The notes under the pieces were generated by a model. That model was not told the origin of the DNA. It saw only the letters and a list, made by a program, of their open reading frames with translations, and searched no databases. A program made the translations under genes and the position numbers. Shown here piece by piece: positions 19,785-32,200 of a stretch of 50,018 bases of DNA. The stretch is taken from contig WELB01000220.1 in assembly GCA_009602725.1 (NCBI GenBank), forward strand, positions 7,200-57,217, written 5' to 3'. The stretch comes from Spirogloea muscicola. Lineage: Eukaryota; Streptophyta; Zygnematophyceae; Spirogloeales; Spirogloeaceae. The number at the start of each line of letters is the position of its first letter. Position 1 is the stretch's first letter.

Positions 19785-22700
19785 GCCCTGGCCGGCGGCG
19801 GCGGCGGCGGCGACGGCGAGGAAGACGATGCGCGGGCGCGGCTGCTGGCGCTGGCGCCCGGGTGGCTGCGCAGCCCGGGCAAGGAGCGCGCGTCGTGGCT
19901 CGACGCGCTCATCGCCAAGACCTGGCCCGTCACGCAGCACCTCGTCTTCGACCACATCCTCTGGCCGGTGTGCCGCCCTAAACCCCTAACCCTAACCCCT
20001 GAGTAGTCAATCCTGAACCCCAACATCAAGCTTAGAGCCTCAACCCCTAAACCCCTAAACCCTCAAACCCTAAACCCTAATCGCATTGCGATCTCAGCCT
20101 CGGGACTCGGATGACCGCCCGATGCCGAGCTCCATGACTTGGACTCCTGAACGTCGCGACCCTACGCTCCGGACCTTAACCCTAATCTCCTAAACCCTAG
20201 ACACCAAAACGCCTAACTCCAAAACCCCAAACCCTAAGCGCCTGGCTCGCTCACGCACGGCGCCACAGCCTGCCGCGCCCGCCAGAACCTCAAGAACACG
20301 TTCCCGCCGGGCGTCACCTTCGAGCTGCGCAGCGTGGACCTGGGCACCCTCCCCCCCCTCCTCCAGTACGTCGAGGTGGGCCCGCCCCCTCCCTTGGCAC
20401 GGCTGCCTTTCCAAACCCTAAACCCCTGAGCAGGGTAACGTGCTGGCGTTCTGCTTGTCCACCCGTGCCGTTGCCCTCGTCGCACCGTTGCGGGAGTCCT
20501 TGGCACCTGTGCCAAGTCCAGGCAGCAGACCACGATGCTCCAGCCCTCGCGGCCGAGCCTCGGGTCCAAGATGCCAACAGGGGCTCAGAAGACCAGGAAC
20601 TGTTGTCTGAAGCATCTCGCCGAAGCGACACTGCTCGCGCCAACGTCTGGGTGTCTTGGACTGGCGGCTGCGGGAGCAGGTGCTTGAGACGGCGGAAGAG
20701 GAGTGCATGATGGAGACAACTTTCATCATGGCGGGCAATGCCAGCATCGTCGGCGACATGTGCTTCCGCGGAGGGCCTAAGCTCCTGGTGCAGATCTGCG
20801 AGATCCAGGGCACCTTCGTCGGCCGCACGATTTTGCGGCCGCTCACACCAGAGTTCCCCTGCTTTGCCGCTGCTCATTTCACAATGATGGGTCAGGTCCG
20901 TCGCCTCGCAGCCACCACCTCAGCTTGCTGCAGTAGCCACAATTTTGACTCCACCAGCAACAATGGAGATGGCCGCCCTGTCTTTGGTGATGCCAATTCC
21001 ACTCATTTCTGGTCATCCTGGTCAACGTTGGCCATCCACCGTTGCTTTTCGTTGCAGCCTGAGCTTGACTGCGCGATCAAGGTGTTGGACATGGACGTGA
21101 TGTGCCTGCCGGGGGTCGACTCTAGGCTGCGCATGGACCTGCGCAATGGCATGTCTGGTCAGGTGGTCTGGCCCCGAAGCTTCCGGTTGGCGCTGCAGGA
21201 GCTGCACCTGCGCGGCGAGGCCCCGGAGGGCACACTCGCTGTCGAGGTGCTGCAGGCCCGCGGCCTCCCTGGCTCCCGGCTCCTTGCTGATGTCTTCGTC
21301 AAGGTGACCCCCTGGGATGGCACTGTGTACCACCCATGCCATGCTCGTTGCTATTACAGTGGACCGTCACAGCAATGTTGACTGATCTCTTTGACAAAGT
21401 TAGTGGCAACCCGGCTCTCAAACTCCTAAATGTCTTGAGAGTCGTGCAGATCTGGATACGGGATGGCCAGGAGGTCAGGACAACCACCCGGACAGGCTCC
21501 TGTGACCCACACTTTGGCGAGACGTTGCGTGCCACAGTCAATAATTCTGAGTCGGAAGTCTTGCACCTTGCCATGATGCACCGAGAGTTTTTTAGCACGG
21601 ACAGGCCAATGGGGGTCGCTGAAGTGTCTCTCTCGCAGCTCGAGCACCGCACGTCCCAGGTAGCTGGAGAGCCAGTAACGCTTCTCGCCGGGCGTAGCCG
21701 GCTCCTTAATTATTCCCACTTAAGGGTTTCTCTTGTTGCTTGCTGCCTTCTGTCAGTGCCCTGACTTTGCCCAGATATAAACCCTGGTCAGGCTTCTGGA
21801 ATTGACATGCAGAAGGTCAGAGGCCTTTGGGTTGTAGATCGTCTGCCGCCTGTTGTTGATCTGCGAGAATCTCGGAGCCGTGAACCTCACTCAAGTATTC
21901 TCCCAGGAGCTGCTTCTGGAGCTGCACCCGCCACCCGGCCAGAAGCTTCCCAAGGTCTGCCGGAAGCAGGGGCACGGCAGCCTCCAGGTCAAGCTGACCT
22001 TTGAGCAGTTCGAGACGGTGGACCAGTTGTGGCAGCAGGAGCACCCATCACTTGCCAACCCGTTCTTTGGGTCCGGGGAAGCGTCCGGCTCAGGCCTCCT
22101 GCTCGTGCACGTCATCGAGGGCCTCAACCTGCAGCTTCCCAAGGGCCACCACCAGAAGGTCTACTGCAAGGTGCACGCAAAGGGCGAGATGCACAAGACA
22201 AGGGTGAGTGTTGCCCTTGCTCGCAGAGCTGGCACAGAGAATGTGCAATAAACGCTGACTGCCTAACCATGAGTTACTATAAACCTGAGTGCTGGATGTG
22301 CTTGACTAGTAACCGGTGCTAGGATTGCACATTGTGGCTTGCTGCGCAGGCCCAGAAGGGTGTGCAGGACCCCAAGTGGGACGAGGAGTTCGAGTTCCTG
22401 CTGGAGCAGCCGCTGGAGGGGCCCATCTCGTTCGAAGTCTACCAGAAGAGCCGCCAGGTGCTCTACCTCGGCGGGCACCGCAGGTGCCTGCTGGGCGAGC
22501 TGACTGTGCCGCTGGCGGACGTGGTCGAGAAGGGCCGCCTGGCAGCTGCGCGGCGGGGCGGCGCAGGGCGGCCAGCTGCGCCTGGAGCTCACCTGGCAAG
22601 CGCACCACCACACCTCCTCCAACCCCCCTCCTCCCAACAAACCCCCCTCCCTCCTCTCCTCTGTCCTGGGTAACCTCCTCCCCTCCTCCTCCTCTTGGAC

Positions 22701-23199
22701 GGGCGACGACGCCGACGGCTCAGTAGGCTCCCCTCCTTCGATGCCCGACCAGACCTTTGCCTCCAGTGCTGCCAGCTACTTGCTGCCGCTTTTAGGTGTA
22801 GGCACACAGAGCACAGCAAGCTTGCACGCCCCAGGTGGGGCGCTTCAGAAGGACCTTGACTGCGATTCTGACAAAGAGTAGGAGAAATGCTGCGGGCTGG
22901 CAGACGTGCTCAGCGGGCCACCCAATCTAGGTGGCCGCTAAAGTGGACCTCACTGCTGTCCAATTTACACACATTTCTGATTCTGCTCTGCATTGCCTTA
23001 TTCTGTCCTCCATTGGGATCCTTGGTACCACAGGCGAAGCCTCCCGCCTAAGTTCTTTGAAGGCCTGGCGAACATTGGTAAGACAGCACTTCAGGAATAC
23101 AAATGGATGTCCCAGCTCTTCAGGCAACATGCAGCCGCATTCACATTTCCTGGGCCGCCGGAGGCGCATTACTCGAAAGATAGCGGTCTGTACACGTGA
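19785..23199 (+). CDS. SMP-C2 domain tether, extended-synaptotagmin/plant SYT-like (5' end in gap)
   Basis: Predicted lipid-transfer tether at ER-plasma membrane contact sites. Exons: up to 19967 (ERASWLDALIAKTWPVTQHL, start of the SMP domain), about 20240-20375 (TFELRSVDLGTLPPLLQYVE), 20680-20895 (LVQICEIQGTFVGRTILRPL), 21058-21303 (SMP end, then C2A TLAVEVLQARGLPGS), 21450-about 21693 (C2A end), about 21838-22203 (HGSLQVKLTFEQFETVDQLW, then C2B), 22350-22877 and 23034-23199 (SLPPKFFEGLANIGKTALQE, TGA at 23197). The donor after 22877 and acceptor before 23034 join in phase. The frame must shift within about 22545-22575 to reach GGQLRLELTW and the last exon. C2B lacks the usual first aspartate (KGHHQKVYCKV), so calcium binding there is doubtful. 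The N-terminal membrane anchor would lie in the gap. Confidence 0.8.
19976..20430 (+). repeat. telomere-like CCCTAAA tracts in introns of the SMP-C2 gene
   Basis: Degenerate plant-type telomere units at 19979-20085, 20178-20240 and 20413-20430, mixed with unique sequence. The second tract ends AAACCCTAAG right where coding sequence for the next exon appears to begin, so it may serve as the splice acceptor. Confidence 0.75.
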
Positions 23200-24447
23200 A
23201 TGAGTAAACATACACACGATCATTTCTAGCAGGTCAGTGTGGCTGAGTTCTGAGCACCACCCAGCAGCCACACCGATGCGAGCCACAAACCTGGACGCTT
23301 GCTGACCCATTCAAATGGCACAAATTTTCCTTGCACAAATGCTGGAGCAATAATCATACCCAGCCGAAGCAAGCTAAGGCGTCATGACCACATTGGTCAA
23401 ACATACGACCACATTGGCCGCTTGGCACCTTTGCAGAGGTGCACTGCCATATGTACAGATATGTAGGACAGTATGCAGACTATCTGCTTGCACCTATATG
23501 TAGGTGGACTCTCCAACAGTGCTAGCTTGGCATATCTCTACATATGCAAATCCAATCCCAGCTTGACCAAGCCTCGGAAACCATAGAGATTGGGAATGAG
23601 ATCACGATCAGCAAAGAAAGCCAATAATTAACATTGCAGAAACTTAAGGCAATATCAAAATGCTTGTCATTAGACTACAAGGCTCACAGAGGACCAACTT
23701 CGACCAAAAGAGGTGATTGTAGGTGGCAGTTTCATTGCATCAAATCAAATCCCATTGAGAAGCTGACTTCAAAATTTCAACGAGAGTGCACCTCTGCACA
23801 TCGACTGAAACAGCAGCTCAGTGTGCATACGCAGCTAGTAAGAAGATAGAGCTCCATGCATCCCTTGAGAGGTGAACGCTTTGGCACACAAAGAGCTAGC
23901 AAGGTGACAAGCTGCAATGCCTTCTCTCAGTTCCATGCAGGTAAGCTGCCCGAGCAGACCAGAACATGGAGGACTCTATCTGCAGAACTGGGATGGGGTA
24001 ATAGTCAGAGGAAAGCTGACGACCAACTGTGCACGACGGCAGATATTCTAGTCAAGGCCAAGCAATTATCGTCGTCATCGTGCAGCCACGCTTATGCAGA
24101 CCAACTTATGCAGACCAACTTCAAATGCAGGAAGTAAATAGAACAGCACTTCCTTCAATCTTAGTCAATTTGTTATCATGCTGCTCCCAGACTTCCACTG
24201 TTGAGATAGCTGGGATACAAGAGTAAGCGAGAAAGATGAAACTACAAGGGATGCCGTGTAGTCTACCTCCATCGAACAATGGTCTGACCTCCGCCGACAT
24301 CAGAGCGTCTAAAGATAGTGGAAGTGGGAGAGAGAGGCCGAGAGAGGAGGAAAGGAGGAGAAGGATTCGGGCAAGAAGGGTTTAGGAAAGCGCTTCGAAT
24401 TGCTCGACCAGGACAGATAGTGCCATCAGCTGCAGTTGTGGCCGTGC
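23200..24447. other. convergent intergenic region, no gene seen
   Basis: Lies between the stops of the SMP-C2 gene and RACK1 and holds both 3' UTRs. A repeated GACCACATTGG occurs at about 23387 and 23407. A perfect 15-bp tandem duplication (CTTATGCAGACCAA unit) lies at about 24090-24120. A purine-rich stretch runs from about 24315 to 24390. No coding sequence was recognised. Confidence 0.5.
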
Positions 24448-25941
24448 TCAGGTGCGGCCGACGCTCCAGACTCGGATGTGGCCGTCAGTGTAACCACCAT
24501 ACAATGTGCTGCCATCTGAGCTCCAGTTCAAGCTCGTGCAGTATGGAATCTGACCATGGGAGGGGGAGGGGGCAGGGAGCACAACAAAGCACGGAAGTTA
24601 GAGGTGACTGCTTGACAGACATCCGTTAGCCATGGCAAAGCACTGCAGGTGATGACACCCAGAAGCCTGACATGTCAAAAAGCCTTTGCAGGGGCCTCTT
24701 TCGGTCCACCGGTTGGAGCTAGTGCATGAAGACCAGGCTTGGTGCATCAGCTGCGAGAGAGCAGAGCAGGGCAGCCCACCTGCGCCTTCTTGGAGACAAG
24801 CGCGAAGGCCTCAGGGCGCAGCTCGTCCACGATGCTCTTGCTCTCCAGGTCCCAGATCTTGATGCAGCTCTGGGTTGCGGCGCACAGCCAGTAGCGGTTG
24901 GGCGAGAAGCAGAGGGAGTGGATGATGTCGCCGGCGTCCAGGGAGTAGAGGCGCTTGCCCTCTGCCAGGTCCCACAGCATGGCCACGCCGTCCTTGCCCC
25001 CGGACGCGCACAGGGAGCCGTCCGGCGACACCGTGGTCGTGTTGATGTATCCTGCAGCACGCGGTCGCCGGGTGCAACAAACGGGCGCAGTTAGCTAAAC
25101 AGCAGCCGCCACTAAAGCAACATAAAACTCAGTGCAGTCCAAGGCCAGGAGGCGAGAGCGGAAATTTTATCGTCCAATTCACAGTGAGAGCAGGAGCTGT
25201 CGATCACGTCTTCAAGGCCAACGCTGTAAATATTCAATACATCAATAAAGTACAGCTTACAGAATATGAACAGTTTACAGAATATGATCGAATCAATGAT
25301 AATGGAGAGAGGCGCTCACCAGTGTGGCCGACGAGGTTGGTGCGGAGCTTGCAGTTGGTGAGGTTCCAGACCTTGACAAGCTTGTCCCAGCCGCCGGAGA
25401 CGATGATGGGGCTGTTGGGCACGGGCGAGAAGCGGACGCAGCTCACCCACCCGGCGTGCGCCTCCTGGTCCTGGATGGTGTACTTGCACTCGCCCAGCGT
25501 GTTCCACAGCTTGATGGTGCGGTCGCGGCTGCCGCTCACGATCTGCCGGTTGTCGGTGCTGAACGCCACCGACAGCACGTCCTTCTGGTGGCCCACGAAG
25601 CGCCGCGTCGTCGTGCCCGTGTTCAGGTCCCACAGCCGCAGCGTGCCGTCCCAGCTGCCGCTCAGCGCGAACTGGCCGTCGGAGCTGATCACCACGTCCT
25701 GGACGAACCCGCCGTGGCCCGTCAGCCGCCGCTTGGCCACGCCGTAGGACGCCTCGGGGCCCGCGCCGCCCGCGCCGGGGTCCGCGGCGGCCGCGGCGGC
25801 GCGCGAAAGCGACCAGACAATGAGCGAGCGGTCGCGCGACGCCGAGAGCAGCGTGTCGCTGTTGTCCAGCGGGCACGCGATGCTCGTCACCCAGTCCGAG
25901 TGGCCCTTCAGCACGCCGCGCGCCTGCAGCGTCTCCGCCAT
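24448..25941 (-). CDS. RACK1: RACK1, seven-bladed WD40 scaffold of the 40S ribosome
   Basis: Beta-propeller protein on the head of the 40S subunit; it also scaffolds signalling proteins. Three exons with matching phases: 25941-25320 (ATG at 25939-25941, starting [20 protein letters not shown]), 25051-24780 ([40 protein letters not shown]) and 24549-24448 ([20 protein letters not shown], ending VWSVGRT, TGA). Blade motifs [36 protein letters not shown] and [17 protein letters not shown] match plant RACK1 closely. A small Ala/Gly-rich insertion ([12 protein letters not shown]) lies between the first two blades, probably in a surface loop. Divergent from CTR9, with which it shares a GC-rich 5' region. 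Length is about that of the family. Confidence 0.96.
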
Positions 25942-26222
25942 GGCGCCGGAAACGGCGGCGACAAATGCGGCAAAGGCGGCAAAAGCGGCAAAGGCCGGCG
26001 GCGGCGGCGGTTGTGACGGCGACGGCGACGGTGGCGGCGGCGGCGGCGGCGGCGGCGGAGGTGGGGGGCGGGTTCGGGGTTTAAGGGCACGGAGATGTGC
26101 GGGTGGGGTCGCTTTCACACCTGCCGGTGGTGGGCTGGGCTGAGCTGAGCCGGCGATTGAGCCACATCGGACGGCAGGCGGCCGCGCCCGCCACGCCGCG
26201 GGGGGCTTTGCGGACTCAAACG
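25942..26222. promoter_or_regulatory. GC-rich bidirectional promoter region between RACK1 and CTR9
   Basis: The two genes point away from each other across this interval, which is dense in GGC/GCC triplets (a run at about 26030-26065). Both 5' UTRs and both promoters must lie here or inside the first exons. No TATA box was seen. Inference from gene order and composition. Confidence 0.6.
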
Positions 26223-29200
26223 GCGGCGGCAACGACGACGGCCGCTGTGACGGCGAGGCCCGCCNCAGCCACCGGCGCCGGCGCCGGCGCTGCCGCCGCC
26301 GCGGCGCCGCGGTTCCTGTACGTGCCGGTGCAGAACTCGGAGGAGGAGGTGCAGGTGCCGCTGGACCTGCTGCCCGACCACGTGGACCTCCTGGACCTCC
26401 TCAAGGCCGAGCAGGCGCCGCTGGACCTCTGGCTCGTCCTCGCCGTGCGCACCTCCCTCCCCATGCTCTGCCCTCTCCTCGGCCTCGTCCTCCGCCATCG
26501 GCTCTCGTCTCCCCCTGACGTCGTTCGCCTGGCTGCGGACCTCTCTTCTTGCCCTGCAGCGCGAGTACTTCAAGCAGGGCCGCATGGACGCCTTCCTGGA
26601 GTTCCTCTCCGAGGGCTCCTCCGCAGGTGCGCGCGCGCTCAGCATGCCAAGCCGAATGCGTGCGGAGGTGGTCACCGCGGGCCAGCACTGTCGGCACTCA
26701 AGGGGGCGCAGTCCGACGACTGCTGGGCTGATGGGGGCCTGGCTGGCCCTGGCCTCGAGCAGAGGTTGACGACTTCTACAGCGACGTCAAGTACGAGCGC
26801 ATCGCCATCCTGTACGCCCTGGGTGCTCACCTCACGCACCTGGCCAAGATGGAGCCCCAGCATGCGGACCGCGACCGCCGCTTCATCGACGCCGTGGCGC
26901 AGTACACCAAGGCCAGCAGGATCGACCACCTCGATCCTACGCCGTGGACGGGCAGAGGTCAGGAGGTGGCACAGTAGCCCTGCCCCATGGCCTCTCAATG
27001 CATGTGCCAGCGGCCCTTCACTCAGCGCCAGGTCTCGGACGCTTGCCGAGCTCTCAGAGACCTGTGAGAACTCGAGAAGAACAAGCCATGCGAGACCAGC
27101 ACCTGTGTCTGCTGCTGTCGGGCCATTACCGGCTGGCTAGCAGACAATCCTCATAGTATATGATCACAACCGTTCAACGTAGGTCTAGGGTAAAGGGGAC
27201 CCAGAGGTTGGATCTAAGTTTAGGGTTTGGAGCTTGGGGCCAAGGGGTTCGGCGTAGAGCCCAGGGATTCTTTAGGGTTTAGGTTCACGCTCAAGAAAGT
27301 CAAGCTGGAGCTTAATCACTTGTCTTGTCTGAGTGTTGAGCTTTCTCAGGGTCGGCGCTGCTTGCCAAGTGGACGCTGGAGAAGCAGTCTCACATCCTCA
27401 AGTCTGAGGAGCAGTCCAAGCTGGAGCTGAAGCACGCCCACGACGCCTTCGGCTTTGGCATGGACGAGGAGCATGACTACGTGCCTGGCCTCCTGGGGCA
27501 GGTCTCTCACCACAGCCTCATCAAGTGCGTGGCTGCATGAATAGGGCGTGACATAGCTAGTAATGACAGCATGATGCGTCTCTGCGCTGGTCAGATACTG
27601 CGTCAAGGCAGGCTGGCAACTAAGCTAGGTGTAGCACCATGGAGCAGCGTCTGCTCGCTAAGCCTGCGCTTGAGAGGGCCCTTATTTTGGCAATTTGCGG
27701 GGGCGTCTTGGGCCAGGCAAGTGTGCACTTCCATAGTGGACGCTACCAGGAAGCTCTGAAGCTCTACAAGGTGCAGTAGCAGCAATGACCAGCAGAGAAC
27801 CTGCAAGCACATGCAAAGCCAGATTCATTGTGTTGGAATGAGCAGTAAGGTGATGAACGTCCTGCCAAACCGAGGCATACAGGGCCACGCACGGAGCGGC
27901 TGATTGATGATGAATGTGGGGCTTCTCTGGCAGAGAGCTCTGAGGCTGAATCCTGGTGGACCCGCAGTCATGCGACTGGGCATTGGCTACTGCCACTGGA
28001 GACTGCAATCAGTCAATGCTTCTCGCCATGCAGTACATGCATTGAAGGCCTGTCAGGCATTTGAGCGGGTGTTGCAGGTGCTCTCTTACCCTCTTCTGCA
28101 TATGGAGTCATTCTGGATCCTGATGTCATTCTGACTCTTCACTCTGTAACCGCTGCCTAACTGTACTCCCTGTCCCTGATTTCCAGCTGGAGTCTGATAA
28201 CGTGGAGGCTCTTGTTGCCCTTGGCATGCTGGACTTGCAATCGGAGGCTGGTGAGGTATCATCCTTCATTTTGTCCTGTCCAAATTGCAGGACGTTCTAA
28301 ACATCTTAGAGACCACGACTTGGAGTGTTGCGCTATGGGTTGAGATTGCGAAAGCTGCATCAATGACTGCTGCTGATGGTTGGAAATGACTCAGGCGATG
28401 ACCGGAGAAGGGGTTTGCAGCGGATGCAGGCTGCATTCCAGGCGTACCCGTACTGCGTGCAGGCTCTGAATCAGTTGGCGAGCCACTACTTCTTCACGGG
28501 GCAGCATGCCATGGTGGAGCAACTCATGGAAGCCGCTCTGGCTGCTTCCGACAACTCAGCAACAAAGGCTGAGAGCTACTATCACCTCGCCCGCTCTCTG
28601 CACAAGAAGGTGTAGGCAGTAAGCCCCACAATGCCCCTGGAGAGCAGGACACTGCATGTTACCAAGACTCTGGCACATATACAAGAACCTCCACTGTTGT
28701 ACGGCTGTGCACAAGTTAGGTAAAAGGAGCTGTGCTGATGCCTGCAACTACCAAATGTCATGCTTCCAGGGGGACTATGAGAAGGCGTTTGCATACTATC
28801 GAGCAGCAACCCAGGAGGTGAAAGATCCGAAAGATTTCATCCTTCCCTTTTACGGTGAGCACACTTAAAAAGGAATTCGGCTGAGCCCTACCACCTGCTG
28901 AGTGAGGTCCTCCTGGACTACTGTATAGCCCCTCTTTGCTGCCTTAATGATCTGGAGCTGTCGTCTTGGCAGGCCTGGGTCAGATGCACTTACGACGTGG
29001 TGAAAGCACAGCTGCTCTGGAGAGCTTCAACACAGTTCTTCGATGCGAGCCAGATAATCTGGACGCTCTCAAGGTACAACAGCACTCTTGCACCTCAGAC
29101 TCCTGCAACCTGATGCGACAGGTCTTGGAGAATGCATGCTGCTTGTGCAGTCACGCAGCAATTATGGGCCAAGCACCAATTTTGAAACAGTATCAGCACT

Positions 29201-32200
29201 TTTTTGCTCCGTGACTTGCAGGTTGTTGGCTCCATATATGCACAGCAGGGTCTTGACGAGCAAGCCCTTGCCAAGTTCAAGCGCGTGATGGAGCTTGATC
29301 CCAAAGCCATCGATGTCAGCCTGCTGCCCTTTGTAATCTTGACGCCCTGTGGATCTTCTTGCTGCCTGAGGTCCTTCCAATACCTCTTACCTGCTGCTGG
29401 TGAGGCGTATGATGTGCAGGCCTGGCTGGAGACGGGAGAGTTGCTGGTGAAGTCAGACTTCGGTGCAGCCCTTAAGGCTTTCCAGCGGGTGACTTTCTGA
29501 ACACTTTTGTTGACCTGTTTATTCCCTCTCTTGTCCAATGAGTTCCGCCTTGCTTGGCGGTGCGAGCATGACAAATCCACTGGCAAAAGGAGACCCTCAT
29601 TACTGACCAGTACGCCTAAATTTCGGCAGCTTTGATACAAATAGATGATCAATCTGGTAGAGCCCTTCTCGTTGATGGCAGGCCAGGGAGCTCTTGCAGA
29701 GCAGAAATCGGCCAGTCCCGTCAGCCCTACTAAATAACATAGGAGTGCTCCTCTATGAGCATCACGAGTACCAGGTACCTCTAAAGGAGCTGCTCATAAA
29801 ACTGTGGCTAGTCTATTTGAGCATGACCTCTTGCAAAGAGTGCTATATTGATGTCTTCTTGATCCTTTCTAATGTATTTCTGATTTAACAAACTTCCTCA
29901 TGATCTTCTGTCCTCAGCAAGCAAGAGACGCATTCTTGGAAGCACTGGGGCCAGGCCCGTGGACTGCTGCTACCACAGGGCCAACTTCAAGCGACAGGGC
30001 TGAGGAGAAGGAGGATGCTAGTCATATTGAAGAAGTTCCTCTAAAGAAAGTGACGACCATTTTCAATCTGGCGCGGCTACATGAAAAGAGCCATGACCTG
30101 GAGCAGGCGCAGAGGCTATACAGGATGATCCTCAGCAAGGTTAGCTTGAAGATGCTGGTACAGCACATAACTTTGGTCTGCCTTGGCAATGGTGGCTTTC
30201 ATTAGACTTATCATCACTCTACAATGTTCCAATATATTCTGCAGTACCCAAAGTATGTGGACTGCTACCTCCGACTGGGGGTCATAGCATTCGCAAGCAA
30301 GCAGATTGTGGAATGCCTTCGCCTGGTAAGTCCCATCTAATACTTCTGGCCATTAATCTGTATCTACTTGTTAGAATCAAGGTCAGCATCACCTCATGCA
30401 TAGCATGTGCTCATGTTATGCATGGCAGATTGGTGACACTCTCAGGCTTGATGAAAACAACCTGAATGCATTATCGCTGAGAGCCATGATTGAGATGGAG
30501 CGCGGAGAGTGGATACAATCCAAAGACACACTTAAGCATATCCTCAAGCTCACGAACAACGATGATGCTCATGCAACAGTGGCTCTGGTGAGGATCCTGT
30601 AGCCATGCTGGTCTGATCAGGAGTCTGCCCTACTCTTCACTGTAATTTGAAGTCTACATGTGACTCATATACTTGGCTTCGAGGTTGTGCTGCAGGGCAA
30701 CTGGAACTATTACACAGCCCTTCGAGAAGGGAAGCATGGGCCAGACCACCTCCTTCTGCACCTGGGCAAGGCTCAAGAGTACTATCACAAGGTTTGCAAG
30801 AACAGTCATTTCTTACTGAGGGCCATTATGTCCTTGCACAAGCAATTCTCAGTAATCGTGAGCAGTTTGTGGGTCAGCATCAAGACTCTCACACTCGGCT
30901 GTCCTTGCCAGGTGCTCGTGAGGAATCCTGGGAACATTTATGCAGCAAATGGGTTGGCCTGCATTTTTGCCGAGCGGGACCAGATTGACCTCGCGAAGGA
31001 ACTGCTAACTCAGGTCCGCTTGTTGCTTGCCTGGTTGCTGAAATGTAGATGTGAGCACATGCTTGCAAGCAAAGTCAATGACCAATCCCAGTTGGTCGTA
31101 TGTGCAGGTACAAGAGGCTGCTGCTGGCAGCAAGGCGCTTGAGATGCCAGAAGTGTGGGTGAATCTGGCCCACTGCCACCTTGCCAAGGGCGACCACACC
31201 TTGGCCATCAAGATGGTGAGTCCCCCTCACTTCCCTTTCCTGGAAAAGAGATTTTGATGTGCCTCAATTGTCATTTTGATGTGCCCCAACTCTCAAACTC
31301 CGCTTGTACTTGCAGTACGAGAAGTGCATGCAGACTTTCCATCGTGAGGGAGACACGGCCCTGCTCCTCTTCCTGGCCAGAGCTTTCTACGACTCGGAAC
31401 AGTGGGGGAAGTGCCGAAAGGCCTTGCAGAAGGGCCTACACGCTGCTCCTCACTACCACACACTCCGCTTCAACATTGCAGTCGTGATCCAGAAGTTTGC
31501 AACAACCGCACTTCAGAGCACAAACCGCTCTGCGCAGCAGGTCCAAAAACCCCACATGTTGACCCCTGCTGATGCCAGACTTAAGTGGGTTCTGAGTGGT
31601 CGATTTGCAATCTCACCCTGGCCGACTCACTTCGGCTTTGTAGGTACGAGATGCAGTAGGCGAGGTAAAGATTGCAATGCGCCTCTTCTCTCAGGTATGT
31701 CTTCTATCATCCACTTAGCATATAGCCCAGCCAGACAGTAATGCAGTCGCAGTTCGCTAACATCTCGTCATCCTCAGCGTCATCTATCGTCCTACTGTTA
31801 CAGCTGGCAGAGCTGGGGTCGCAGCATGCACATGGCTTCGATCAAAAGAAAATTGACACGCACATTGACTACTGCAAGGTGCAAGCCGGCTCACATTGAG
31901 GAGCCTTCTTGCGATGCGTTGCTGCGGTTTGGCGATTAGCGATTATGATAATCTTTAACAGTGGTCTGGCGGGGCTGTGATCTTACATCCTGCTGTGCTC
32001 AGCACCTGCTCGAGGCGTCAAAGGTGCACCTTGAGGCAGCAGAGCGAGAAGAACAGCAACAGAAGGTCAAACTTTCGCAGCACCCCTGCTTTCATCATAG
32101 CAGCTGGTTAACTTATGCACACACTTCGACAAGAGACATCTTTGAAGTGATATTAGTCGAAGGGTTTGGAATGTGCAGCAAAGAGTGGAATTGGCACGCC

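Noticed and set aside
24726-26143. Several long plus-strand frames opposite RACK1
   Set aside because: Shadows of the GC-rich RACK1 exons; the minus strand carries clear WD40 blades.
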